A stretch of DNA of 64,000 nucleotides from Brienomyrus brachyistius. Its lineage: Eukaryota > Chordata > Actinopteri > Osteoglossiformes > Mormyridae. The notes beneath the pieces were generated by a model, which searched no databases, was not told where the DNA came from, and saw nothing but the letters and a program-made list of their open reading frames with translations. The translations under genes and the position numbers were made by a program. The stretch's first letter is position 1, and the number at the start of each line of letters is the position of its first letter. The stretch lies in the NCBI RefSeq assembly GCF_023856365.1, contig NC_064551.1:15757527-15821526 (forward strand), read 5' to 3'. Below are positions 26,480 through 37,632 of the stretch, piece after piece.

Positions 26480-28049
26480 GGAAGCGAACCGCAACAAAGT
26501 TCTCTGTCTGCATAGAACCTCGTACTGTGTTTCCTACAGCTTCAGCTGAGATACAGATTTAAAAATATGTCGCCGAAGACCATATAAAGGCTTAGTCCTT
26601 AACGCTCAGAAACTGTGTGCTTTTGACATAAGGTTTACCTGCGTTGGGTTTATTTGTTATTCAGTTCAATCTCTTACTAGTCATCAGAGGTGGAAAGTAA
26701 AAATTCAGGCCAAAACTTTGTTTCAGCTAACCATCTGAGTATAAAGAGTAACAATCAGAGAGTACGCAACCGGTTGTTTAGATCAAAATCTTGGTCTGGG
26801 TTTGTACTTTCTGACTTTGAACTTTCCACTTCTGCTGGTTGTGGCATCTTTTCCGATTGTAACTTTTGTTTGTAGAGAAGCTCTGCGAATTTAGGGTCCC
26901 TGTACTTCCTGAGGACCTTTTACAGGGACCCGAGTCCATCCAACCATCCGTGCATCTTCTATACCCAACTGTCCTGTGCAGCATAACAAGGGTCCGGTGC
27001 CCATCAAGGAAGCTATGGGCGTGAGGTAGGGAATAATCTAGGATGGGGCGTCAACCTATCGTGGGACACGCACACACAGACACACACACGCAGAGACACA
27101 CAAACGCACAGACACGCACATTCCTTCAGGACCTAAGTCTGAGACAATCCCAGAGCTAAATACTCTGAGACCAAAGTGACGCTCCAATCCCATAGGAATC
27201 ATTTGCTGCATCACACCGAGGCCGGTATTTAGCTCTGGGATTGTCTCAGTGCCCATTTTACCAAAAATTTTACAGTGATATAATGCGAGGTACCAATAGC
27301 TTCTGGGGTAGTCTCTAGACCCCTCGCGACCTTGAATAGGACAAGCAGTCTCTGAAAAACGATGGCTGGATAATGGGAGATAGTGAATGGCGTGTAATAG
27401 AGATGTACAGTGTGAAGTCGGGACCTTCACATTACAGGGCAGAGATGTATGTGCTGAGCCAGTCAGAAGCAGGGGGGACATCATGCCTCAGGAACAACTT
27501 CATTGTTGAATTTCATTTATGGCTCTCAGGTGTAGAATGTGTGTGTGAATGGTATGTGTGTGCGCGCCATGATGCTCTGGCACCCTCTCCTGGGATATTC
27601 CTTGCTTTGCGCCTATAGCTTCTGGAGTTGGTTCCGGACCCCCCGTGTACCTACATCGGACAAGAAAGTATAGAAATTGGAAAGACGGATGGATTCTTAG
27701 GTCCAGGTAGGTCCTCTAACATGTACACGACCCTGAAATCACACTGCTTATCTACAAATAAAACTTAGTTTCGGAAAAGATGGCACAGTATAAACTGGAA
27801 CTGAATAACAAATGAATACAAAGCTCTCAACGGAACCTTGTGGCAGTTTAAAAGGGGGGAAAGCAGGCAGTTTCTGAACTTTATCAAATATCCCTTTTTA
27901 CATGGCTGATCCTGCTCTTTTTCTATCCGAATCAAGCAGGCACCTCTACGCGCTCTCAGGCGCTACCACAAGAGGGCGCGCACGCCTCGCTTCAGCCTGA
28001 CGTCACCGCCCGGTAACGCTGATCAGCCCGAAAAGCCGCTTCTGCTTTC

Positions 28050-28348
28050 GCCGGGCGCAGTGGCGCGCGCCTGTAATCCACGCTACCGGGAGGCTGAGGC
28101 TGGCGGACCGCTTGAGCTCAGGAGCTCTGTGCCGTAGCGGACTATGCCGATCGGGTGTCCGCACTAAGCTCGGTATCGATATGGTGCTCCCGGGGGAGCT
28201 CGGGACCACCAGGTCGCCTAAAGAGGGGTGAACCGGCCCAGGTCGGAAACGGAGCAGGTCAAAGCCCCCGTGCCGCTCGGTAGTGGGATCGCGCCCGTGA
28301 ATAGGCGCTGCGGTGCAGCCTGAGTAATACGACGGGACCCCGCCTTTT
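28050..28348 (+). ncRNA. rn7sl: 7SL RNA, rightward gene of unit 10
   Basis: Residue 139 = T, and GTGCAGCC replaces GTGCAACC near 28315. Both match the leftward genes, so the rightward genes at this end of the array look like the leftward type. CRE at 27998-28005. Confidence 0.96.
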
Positions 28349-29015
28349 ATTCACTTGCTGCATCTCTCTCTTCAAACGGCAAAATCAACATTTTAATCCT
28401 GCTGTTCCAATAACTTCAGACCTTCTCTATTTTGACTGATATAGCCTAGTAGATCAGGGGTGACTTCTGAGCACAATGTCATCTCTTATTTCACACCCAA
28501 CTGCAGTCCTGAGCTTCAGTAGGAAATCTTACGGTCCATTTGTGCTAAATTCCTGTATCCAGCTAGGAAGTTTTATATCTGGGAGAATTGTTGTCACTGT
28601 CACGTTTGTAAGAGTATTTCAAGGGATTTTGTAAGGTTTTCCACATAATTTAAAACGGGGGATCTTATCAGTCAAATCCCAGAAGGGCGTCACCAGCTGA
28701 AGTTTTTGGAACCGCAGGATTAAAATGTTTATTTTACGGTTGTTTGTCCATAGGTGGCGATAACATAGCCGCAAACATGAGGGGGAATCAGCACTAAATG
28801 GAGTTTTTACTGTTTAAATTATTCTAGCTAAAAGAAAATTATGAGGCAAATTTGTTTGATAATGTACACCAAAAATATATATATGAGGTGATGTATATTC
28901 TGATGGTCATAGGGAGATTTCATATGCAGGTGAGTTTATATAAGCAGGGACGTTTTTCCGGCAGCATTGTAATGGGCTACGCGGCCGTTTGAAGAGAGAG
29001 CTGCAGTAAGTGAAT

Positions 29016-29314
29016 AAAAGGCGGGGTCCCGTCGTATTACTCAGGCTGCACCGTGGCGCCTATTCACGGGCGCGATCCCACTACCGAGCGGCACGGGGGC
29101 TTTGACCTGCTCCGTTTCCGACCTGGGCCGGTTCACCCCTCTTTAGGCGACCTGGTGGTCCCGAGCTCCCCCGGGAGCACCATATCGATACCGAGCTTAG
29201 TGCGGACACCCGATCGGCATAGTCCGCTACGGCACAGAGCTCCTGAGCTCAAGCGGTCCGCCAGCCTCAGCCTCCCGATAGCGTGGATTACAGGCGCGCG
29301 CCACCGCGCCCGGC
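29016..29314 (-). ncRNA. rn7sl: 7SL RNA, leftward gene of unit 11
   Basis: Consensus body. Upstream GAACTTCG near 29352 is shared with unit 12. Confidence 0.95.
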
Positions 29315-30884
29315 GGAAGCGAACCGCAGCAAAGTTCTCTGTCTGCATAGAACTTCGTACTGTGTTTCCTACAGCTTCAGCTGAGATACAGATTTAAAAA
29401 TATGTCGCCGAAGACCATATAAAGGCTTAGTCCTTAACGCTCAGAAACTGTGTGCTTTTGACATAAGGTTTACCTGCGTTGGGTTTATTTGTTATTCAGT
29501 TCAATCTCTTACTAGTCATCAGAGGTGGAAAGTAAAAATTCAGGCCAAAACTTTGTTTCAGCTAACCATCTGAGTATAAAGAGTAACAATCAGAGAGTAC
29601 GCAACCGGTTGGTTAGATCAAAATCTTGGTCTGGGTTTGTACTTTCTGACTTTGAACTTTCCACTTCTGCTGGTTGTGGCATCTTTTCCGATTGTAACTT
29701 TTGTTTGTAGAGAAGCTCTGCGAATTTAGGGTCCCTGTACTTCCTGAGGACCTTTTACAGGGACCCGAGTCCATCCAACCATCCGTGCATCTTCTATACC
29801 CAACTGTCCTGTGCAGCATAACAAGGGTCCGGTGCCCATCAAGGAAGCTATGGGCGTGAGGTAGGGAATAATCTAGGATGGGGCGTCAACCTATCGTGGG
29901 ACACGCACACACAGACACACACACGCAGAGACACACAAACGCACAGACACGCACATTCCTTCAGGACCTAAGTCTGAGACAATCCCAGAGCTAAATACTC
30001 TGAGACCAAAGTGACGCTCCAATCCCATAGGAATCATTTGCTGCATCACACCGAGGCCGGTATTTAGCTCTGGGATTGTCTCAGTGCCCATTTTACCAAA
30101 AATTTTACAGTGATATAATGCGAGGTACCAATAGCTTCTGGGGTAGTCTCTAGACCCCTCGCGACCTTGAATAGGACAAGCAGTCTCTGAAAAACGATGG
30201 CTGGATAATGGGAGATAGTGAATGGCGTGTAATAGAGATGTACAGTGTGAAGTCGGGACCTTCACATTACAGGGCAGAGATGTATGTGCTGAGCCAGTCA
30301 GAAGCAGGGGGGACATCATGCCTCAGGAACAACTTCATTGTTGAATTTCATTTATGGCTCTCAGGTGTAGAATGTGTGTGTGAATGGTATGTGTGTGCGC
30401 GCCATGATGCTCTGGCACCCTCTCCTGGGATATTCCTTGCTTTGCGCCTATAGCTTCTGGAGTTGGTTCCGGACCCCCCGTGTACCTACATCGGACAAGA
30501 AAGTATAGAAATTGGAAAGACGGATGGATTCTTAGGTCCAGGTAGGTCCTCTAACATGTACACGACCCTGAAATCACACTGCTTATCTACAAATAAAACT
30601 TAGTTTCGGAAAAGATGGCACAGTATAAACTGGAACTGAATAACAAATGAATACAAAGCTCTCAACGGAACCTTGTGGCAGTTTAAAAGGGGGGAAAGCA
30701 GGCAGTTTCTGAACTTTATCAAATATCCCTTTTTACATGGCTGATCCTGCTCTTTTTCTATCCGAATCAAGCAGGCACCTCTACGCGCTCTCAGGCGCTA
30801 CCACAAGAGGGCGCGCACGCCTCGCTTCAGCCTGACGTCACCGCCCGGTAACGCTGATCAGCCCGAAAAGCCGCTTCTGCTTTC

Positions 30885-31183
30885 GCCGGGCGCAGTGGCG
30901 CGCGCCTGTAATCCACGCTACCGGGAGGCTGAGGCTGGCGGACCGCTTGAGCTCAGGAGCTCTGTGCCGTAGCGGACTATGCCGATCGGGTGTCCGCACT
31001 AAGCTCGGTATCGATATGGTGCTCCCGGGGGAGCTCGGGACCACCAGGTCGCCTAAAGAGGGGTGAACCGGCCCAGGTCGGAAACGGAGCAGGTCAAAGC
31101 CCCCGTGCCGCTCGGTAGTGGGATCGCGCCCGTGAATAGGCGCTGCGGTGCAGCCTGAGTAATACGACGGGACCCCGCCTTTT
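30885..31183 (+). ncRNA. rn7sl: 7SL RNA, rightward gene of unit 11
   Basis: Residue 139 = T and GTGCAGCC, as in unit 10. CRE at 30833-30840. Confidence 0.96.
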
Positions 31184-31850
31184 ATTCACTTGCTGCATCT
31201 CTCTCTTCAAACGGCAAAATCAACATTTTAATCCTGCTGTTCCAATAACTTCAGACCTTCTCTATTTTGACTGATATAGCCTAGTAGATCAGGGGTGAAT
31301 TCTGAGCACAATGTCATCTCTTATTTCACACCCAACTGCAGTCCTGAGCTTCAGTAGGAAATCTTACGGTCCATTTGTGCTAAATTCCTGTATCCAGCTA
31401 GAAAGTTTTATATCTGGGAGAATTGTTGTCACTGTCACGTTTGTAAGAGTATTTCAAGGGATTTTGTAAGGTTTTCCACATAACTTAAAACGGGGGATCT
31501 TATCAGTCAAATCCCAGAAGGGCGTCACCAGCTGAAGTTTTTGGAACCGCAGGATTAAAATGTTTATTTTACGGTTGTTTGTCCATAGGTGGCGATAACA
31601 TAGCCGCAAACATGAGGGGGAATCAGCACTAAATGGAGTTTTTACTGTTTAAATTATTCTAGCTAAAAGAAAATTATGAGGCAAATTTGTTTGATAATGT
31701 ACACCAAAAATATATATATGAGGTGATGTATATTCTGATGGTCATAGGGAGATTTCATATGCAGGTGAGTTTATATAAGCAGGGACGTTTTTCCGGCAGC
31801 ATTGTAATGGGCTACGCGGCCGTTTGAAGAGAGAGCTGCAGTAAGTGAAT

Positions 31851-32149
31851 AAAAGGCGGGGTCCCGTCGTATTACTCAGGCTGCACCGTGGCGCCTATTC
31901 ACGGGCGCGATCCCACTACCGAGCGGCACGGGGGCTTTGACCTGCTCCGTTTCCGACCTGGGCCGGTTCACCCCTCTTTAGGCGACCTGGTGGTCCCGAG
32001 CTCCCCCGGGAGCACCATATCGATACCGAGCTTAGTGCGGACACCCGATCGGCATAGTCCGCTACGGCACAGAGCTCCTGAGCTCAAGCGGTCCGCCAGC
32101 CTCAGCCTCCCGATAGCGTGGATTACAGGCGCGCGCCACCGCGCCCGGC
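31851..32149 (-). ncRNA. rn7sl: 7SL RNA, leftward gene of unit 12
   Basis: Consensus body. Upstream GAACTTCG as in unit 11. Confidence 0.95.
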
Positions 32150-33719
32150 GGAAGCGAACCGCAGCAAAGTTCTCTGTCTGCATAGAACTTCGTACTGTGT
32201 TTCCTACAGCTTCAGCTGAGATACAGATTTAAAAATATGTCGCCGAAGACCATATAAAGGCTTAGTCCTTAACGCTCAGAAACTGTGTGCTTTTGACATA
32301 AGGTTTACCTGCGTTGGGTTTATTTGTTATTCAGTTCAATCTCTTACTAGTCATCAGAGGTGGAAAGTAAAAATTCAGGCCAAAACTTTGTTTCAGCTAA
32401 CCATCTGAGTATAAAGAGTAACAATCAGAGAGTACGCAACCGGTTGGTTAGATCAAAATCTTGGTCTGGGTTTGTACTTTCTGACTTTGAACTTTCCACT
32501 TCTGCTGGTTGTGGCATCTTTTCCGATTGTAACTTTTGTTTGTAGAGAAGCTCTGCGAATTTAGGGTCCCTGTACTTCCTGAGGACCTTTTACAGGGACC
32601 CGAGTCCATCCAACCATCCGTGCATCTTCTATACCCAACTGTCCTGTGCAGCATAACAAGGGTCCGGTGCCCATCAAGGAAGCTATGGGCGTGAGGTAGG
32701 GAATAATCTAGGATGGGGCGTCAACCTATCGTGGGACACGCACACACAGACACACACACGCAGAGACACACAAACGCACAGACACGCACATTCCTTCAGG
32801 ACCTAAGTCTGAGACAATCCCAGAGCTAAATACTCTGAGACCAAAGTGACGCTCCAATCCCATAGGAATCATTTGCTGCATCACACCGAGGCCGGTATTT
32901 AGCTCTGGGATTGTCTCAGTGCCCATTTTACCAAAAATTTTACAGTGATATAATGCGAGGTACCAATAGCTTCTGGGGTAGTCTCTAGACCCCTCGCGAC
33001 CTTGAATAGGACAAGCAGTCTCTGAAAAACGATGGCTGGATAATGGGAGATAGTGAATGGCGTGTAATAGAGATGTACAGTGTGAAGTCGGGACCTTCAC
33101 ATTACAGGGCAGAGATGTATGTGCTGAGCCAGTCAGAAGCAGGGGGGACATCATGCCTCAGGAACAACTTCATTGTTGAATTTCATTTATGGCTCTCAGG
33201 TGTAGAATGTGTGTGTGAATGGTATGTGTGTGCGTGCCATGATGCTCTGGCACCCTCTCCTGGGATATTCCTTGCTTTGCGCCTATAGCTTCTGGAGTTG
33301 GTTCCGGACCCCCCGTGTACCTACATCGGACAAGAAAGTATAGAAATTGGAAAGACGGATGGATTCTTAGGTCCAGGTAGGTCCTCTAACATGTACACGA
33401 CCCTGAAATCACACTGCTTATCTACAAATAAAACTTAGTTTCGGAAAAGATGGCACAGTATAAACTGGAACTGAATAACAAATGAATACAAAGCTCTCAA
33501 CGGAACCTTGTGGCAGTTTAAAAGGGGGGAAAGCAGGCAGTTTCTGAACTTTATCAAATATCCCTTTTTACATGGCTGATCCTGCTCTTTTTCTATCCGA
33601 ATCAAGCAGGCACCTCTACGCGCTCTCAGGCGCTACCACAAGAGGGCGCGCACGCCTCGCTTCAGCCTGACGTCACCGCCCGGTAACGCTGATCAGCCCG
33701 AAAAGCCGCTTCTGCTTTC

Positions 33720-34018
33720 GCCGGGCGCAGTGGCGCGCGCCTGTAATCCACGCTACCGGGAGGCTGAGGCTGGCGGACCGCTTGAGCTCAGGAGCTCAGT
33801 GCCGTAGCGGACTATGCCGATCGGGTGTCCGCACTAAGCTCGGTATCGATATGGTGCTCCCGGGGGAGCTCGGGACCACCAGGTCGCCTAAAGAGGGGTG
33901 AACCGGCCCAGGTCGGAAACGGAGCAGGTCAAAGCCCCCGTGCCGCTCGGTAGTGGGATCGCGCCCGTGAATAGGCGCTACGGTGCAGCTTGAGTAATAC
34001 GACGGGACCTCGCCTTTT
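33720..34018 (+). ncRNA. rn7sl: 7SL RNA, rightward gene of unit 12 (array edge, most diverged)
   Basis: Full length with TTTT at 34015-34018 and CRE at 33668-33675. It has the most private changes of any rightward copy: GAGCTCAGTG near 33791, GCGCTACGGTGCAGCTTG near 33975-33992 and GACCTCGCC near 34006-34014. The 3' flank also lacks one CT repeat (CAGCTCTCTTC). Divergence of a terminal copy is usual where unequal exchange homogenises only interior units. Confidence 0.93.
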
Positions 34019-34044
34019 ATTCACTTACTGCAGCTCTCTTCAAA

Positions 34045-34501
34045 CGGCAAAATCAACATTTTAATCCTGCTGTTCCAATAACTTCAGACCTTCTCTATTT
34101 TGACTGATATAGCCTAGTAGATCAGGGGTGACTTCTGAGCACAATGTCATCTCTTATTTCACACCCAACTGCAGTCCTAAGCTTCAGGAAATCTTACGGT
34201 CCATTTGTGCTAAATTCCTGTATCCAGCTAGAAAGTTTTATATCTGGGAGAATTGTTGTCACTGTCACGTTTATAAGAGTATTTCAAGGGATTTTGTAAG
34301 GTTTTCCACATAACTTAAAACGGGGGATCTTATCAGTCAAATCCCAGAAGGGCGTCACCAGCTGAAGTTTTTGGAACCGCAGGATTAAAATGTTTATTTT
34401 ACGGTTGTTTGTCCATAGGTGGCGATAACATAGCCGCAAACATGAGGGGGAATCAGCACTAAATGGAGTTTTTAATGTTTAAATTATTCTAGCTAAAGAA
34501 T
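34045..34501. repeat. Truncated 13th unit; right boundary of the 7SL array
   Basis: Homology to the unit start continues through the 355-bp inverted-repeat element and stops just after AATTATTCTAGCTAAA (~34497). Beyond this the sequence is single-copy. It differs from full units by a 4-bp loss near 34184 and by substitutions (TTTATAAGAG, TTTAATGTTT). Confidence 0.93.
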
Positions 34502-35365
34502 AATGCTTAACTCTAGATTCAGTTAATTGTTCCATCTGTTGCTTGTTGTCCTGTGCCTTCTGTGATTGGCTGATTGCCTGATGTTCCACACCTTGTCCCC
34601 CTCATTAGCCTAGTTGTCTATTATGTCTGTGCCTCTTTGGTTCTTTAGTCTGTCATTGTCATTGTGTTGTTCTGTGTGTTTGTGTTGAGGTTACTTTGTT
34701 GAATTTTTATGTCTCCCCTTTTGTTCTGACCTCGCAGTTTTTTTATTTGTGCCTTACATTGTGTTTTTGCTTGCGCACATTGGCTTGGATGTACCTGGAC
34801 CCTGGGTGGTTTCATCTCATGATCCATGTGGTCATGCTAACAGTAAAAGGTGGTCCATTACCGTTACATGCATGAGGTTCAGGGCCTTCGAGGTGGAAGT
34901 GTTAGAATCTATAAATACCTTGAGTTTTATAGATCTTTTATAGAGATTTTAAGGAGACCTCTGTCACTCACACTGATAGGGCAGTGTCATTACGGTTTTA
35001 ATTTTGCTGTCTTGTGCAACATCTTACCCTCACACTGCACAGTTCCTGTTTCATCAACTTCCTCATAAGGATATATACTTACTCTTTCCATCTGCTGCTA
35101 TAAGGTAAATAAGTATGTTTTGTTATATAATCTAATTTAGTCATCTACTGTTTGGAAAAAGGAAACATTCTAAATATGCCTCAGAGCAGTTGCGTTTTTG
35201 AAAAAAAATAATTGTTACAGATCAACACGTTCTTTTAGTTATATGTCATTTAAGATATCTTGAGAAAAATAGCTTTAATAAGGTGAGGAGTAATTTAGAG
35301 GTTTTTGGAGTATTCCTAAAGTATGCATGCAACATTTTAGTTAAAATAACCTGTTCACCGTTTAG

Positions 35366-35562
35366 CAGTAAAACCTTAATCAACGTCCATACTGGAACGC
35401 TGTAGTAACTTTTACCGAAACAGACGTGAGAGCATATAGATACTGGACAGAAACTAAATAATTACACGCATTGCTTGCATAAAATAAGTTAAAGAATGCT
35501 TTGAATGCCTGTTTTGACAGAAATGTATATGTTCATGGGAGATGGCAGTCAAAGAAATGGCA
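35366..35562 (+). repeat. Dispersed direct repeat, copy 1
   Basis: ~195 bp beginning CAGTAAAACCTTAATC. It resembles 36060-36255 at roughly 80% by eye, with shared blocks ATATAGATACTGGA, TAATTACA-GCAT and TTCATGGGAG. Family not recognised. Confidence 0.65.
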
Positions 35563-36059
35563 TGTTATTGTACATATTTACAAGTTAACAGATTCTGCCA
35601 AACCAGACACACAAACAAGTATTCAAAACAGAGTTAGCAGATCAAAACCAGCATGCATGTGTAGCGTGTCGAGGTGTCATTAATGTGATCTAGGACTATT
35701 TTTACTGAGTGTCAAGACTCAGCTTTGCTCTTCCTGGAAGCCCTAAGCTGATCATGTGACCAGAGCCTAAATGTTGCACCTCAATGTGTTGCTTGTACAT
35801 GCAGTCAATAGACACAGTTGAGTCTTGCTTATTCTCACCAATATATTATGTTTATCAAAAATTGCCACCTTAAATCCATTTAGCTTTGAAGTGAAACATA
35901 AGCATGATGTGATTGATTACATGTTACTTTGGAGAGAATAATTGTAGCGTTCAGGTTAGATTTATAAAATTCATCTGAAATAGTTTTGATTTTTCTTTTT
36001 AATCACCCCATTAGTGAGGGAACTGTGTCGGAGAGCGAACTTCCATTCAAACATAGTTA

Positions 36060-36255
36060 CCAGTAAAACTTTAATCAGCATCTATACTGGGAGGCTGCCG
36101 TAACTGACACATACTCGAGAATATATAGATACTGGATGGAAGAAAAGAAATAATTACATGCATGGCCCGCATAAAAATAAGTTCACAAAAATGGTTTGAA
36201 TGTCTGTTTTGACAAAAAAAAACACTTTCATGGGAGTTGGTCAAAGAAATGGTGT
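36060..36255 (+). repeat. Dispersed direct repeat, copy 2
   Basis: Second copy, ~690 bp downstream in the same orientation. Small indels include an A-tract of nine. Confidence 0.65.
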
Positions 36256-37066
36256 TTCATAGGAGTTAACAGTTGCAAATATTTTTGCTTCTGTGAAGTC
36301 AGCTGCAGAAACGAAAGACTATGCTGAGTAGTATGACCCAATATATTCTGCATGCCTCAATGGTGTAATTCTTATTGAAATATTAAGCTGTATAGTTAAA
36401 ATCTGCATCTGCACTATTTATGTGAATTTCTTTGAATCAAATTGGGTTTTACAGTTTTTCTCACCCGCTTTGGTACATTTCTCAGTGCGAAACAGTGCAT
36501 TTCTCAATGCGAAACAGTGCATTTCTCAGAACAATTCATACAAACGGCAGCACACAATGGATCACCTGCAAAAGCCTGTAACTTTCTCAAAATCCCTCAA
36601 AGGTACATTGTTATGTCAATGAACTTGTCACTGCCACCAGAATTACAGGTCCTTCATTGTTCATTGTGCATGAAAAGGATGTTCAGAATGCTTAGCCCTG
36701 TTGTCAATATAACAGTATCCTCTGTAAGTATTTTCCGATGTGAACTTTGGCTTTCATGACAGTGACTGAAAATGCACAAGGTTGCACTTTTTCTATATGG
36801 TATATATTAATTTCAACAATACAGTGGTACATATACTGTCACACACCCACAAACACACACATATGTAAGCATATATACAACGTGTGTGTGTATATATACA
36901 CACTGTAAGCATACATGCATATATGTGTGTGCTACAGTACATGTACAGTATGTAACTGTGTAAGGTATACCTAATGTATGCTATAAAATGTAAATGGAAT
37001 ACTGTAATGTGAAGCATTACAGTAAGTACAGTACTACAGGATGGTGCATATTGTTGGTTTACATAC

Positions 37067-37240
37067 CTGCTCTCTCTATGAAATGTTTGAATGACTGAGG
37101 ACACAGTTGTTCGCCCAGCATTCGAACCCTTTGACCGGCCTCGGCCATTGTAAGGCCTTGACTGAGGATGCGGTCCACAATTGTGGCCCTTATTTCAGTG
37201 GGAATGTGCCTCTGTTTCTTGGCCTCTTCTACCTCTTCCT
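37067..37240 (-). pseudogene. Broken Tc1/IS630-like transposase HTH exon
   Basis: On the minus strand the frame reads a charged start (EEEVEEAKKQRH), then IRATIVDRILSQGLTMAEAG and, after a 1-nt frameshift near the sequence for GRTTVSSVIQTF, continues to HRESR. This resembles the N-terminal helix-turn-helix segment of Tc1/IS630-like transposases common in fish (family knowledge). An AG acceptor-like site precedes it (CCAACAG, minus) and a GTATGT donor-like site follows at 37066-37061, so it may derive from an intron-containing copy. The frameshift and lack of a catalytic domain make it a relic. Confidence 0.55.
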
Positions 37241-37632
37241 CTGTTGGTGAAAGTCAAGATTCAGCTAAGAACAACTGATCAGTTCAGGACGCATGATGAT
37301 TGTACATAATCATTTGCATGACTGTGCCAAAGCATTTGCGATCTGACTAAATGAATGAGACTTTGCGTTTACGATGTGCACAAGTGATGCGATGACGCTG
37401 AGGTTGTACAAGTAGTTATGAGAATTATATTCCTGATCTGAGAAACGTACCAAAGCGACTGAGGAAAAACTGTAATTGCACTTTGAAGTCTGAATTATGA
37501 ATTTGAATTTCAGTTCTGCATCTTCAAGTGCAATTCAACTTCAGTTCAATATGATTCTCGTCTAATCTGCCATTCTCAGTCGCAACCCTAACGGTGCACA
37601 AGCCAGCCACCTCACCGAAGCTTGAGAGCGTC

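Larger units (their letters stand above)
1..34501. repeat. Tandem array of ~2.84-kb units, each with a head-to-head pair of 7SL RNA genes
   Basis: Twelve full units begin at 1, 2838, 5682, 8520, 11357, 14194, 17031, 19868, 22705, 25542, 28377 and 31212, with a partial thirteenth at 34045-34501. Unit lengths read from recurring landmarks are 2837, 2844, 2838, then 2837 six times, 2835, 2835 and 2833. Most units differ by only a few substitutions or 1-4 bp indels. Unit order is: inverted-repeat element, leftward 7SL, long spacer with two opposed L2-tail remnants and a 25-bp hairpin, CRE, rightward 7SL, short 3' flank. Position 1 falls in mid-array, so the true copy number is higher and unknown. 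No protein gene is supported inside the unit; the recurrent 60-142 aa frames are shadows of the RNA genes and spacers. Confidence 0.97.
34502..37066. other. Intergenic region between 7SL array and transposase fragment
   Basis: AT-rich, with no supported gene. It contains a dispersed direct duplication (35366/36060), a short tandem of TGCATTTCTCA-type motifs at 36471-36530, and AC/TA-rich low-complexity sequence at 36840-36960. Short open frames here have no recognisable domain. Confidence 0.6.
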
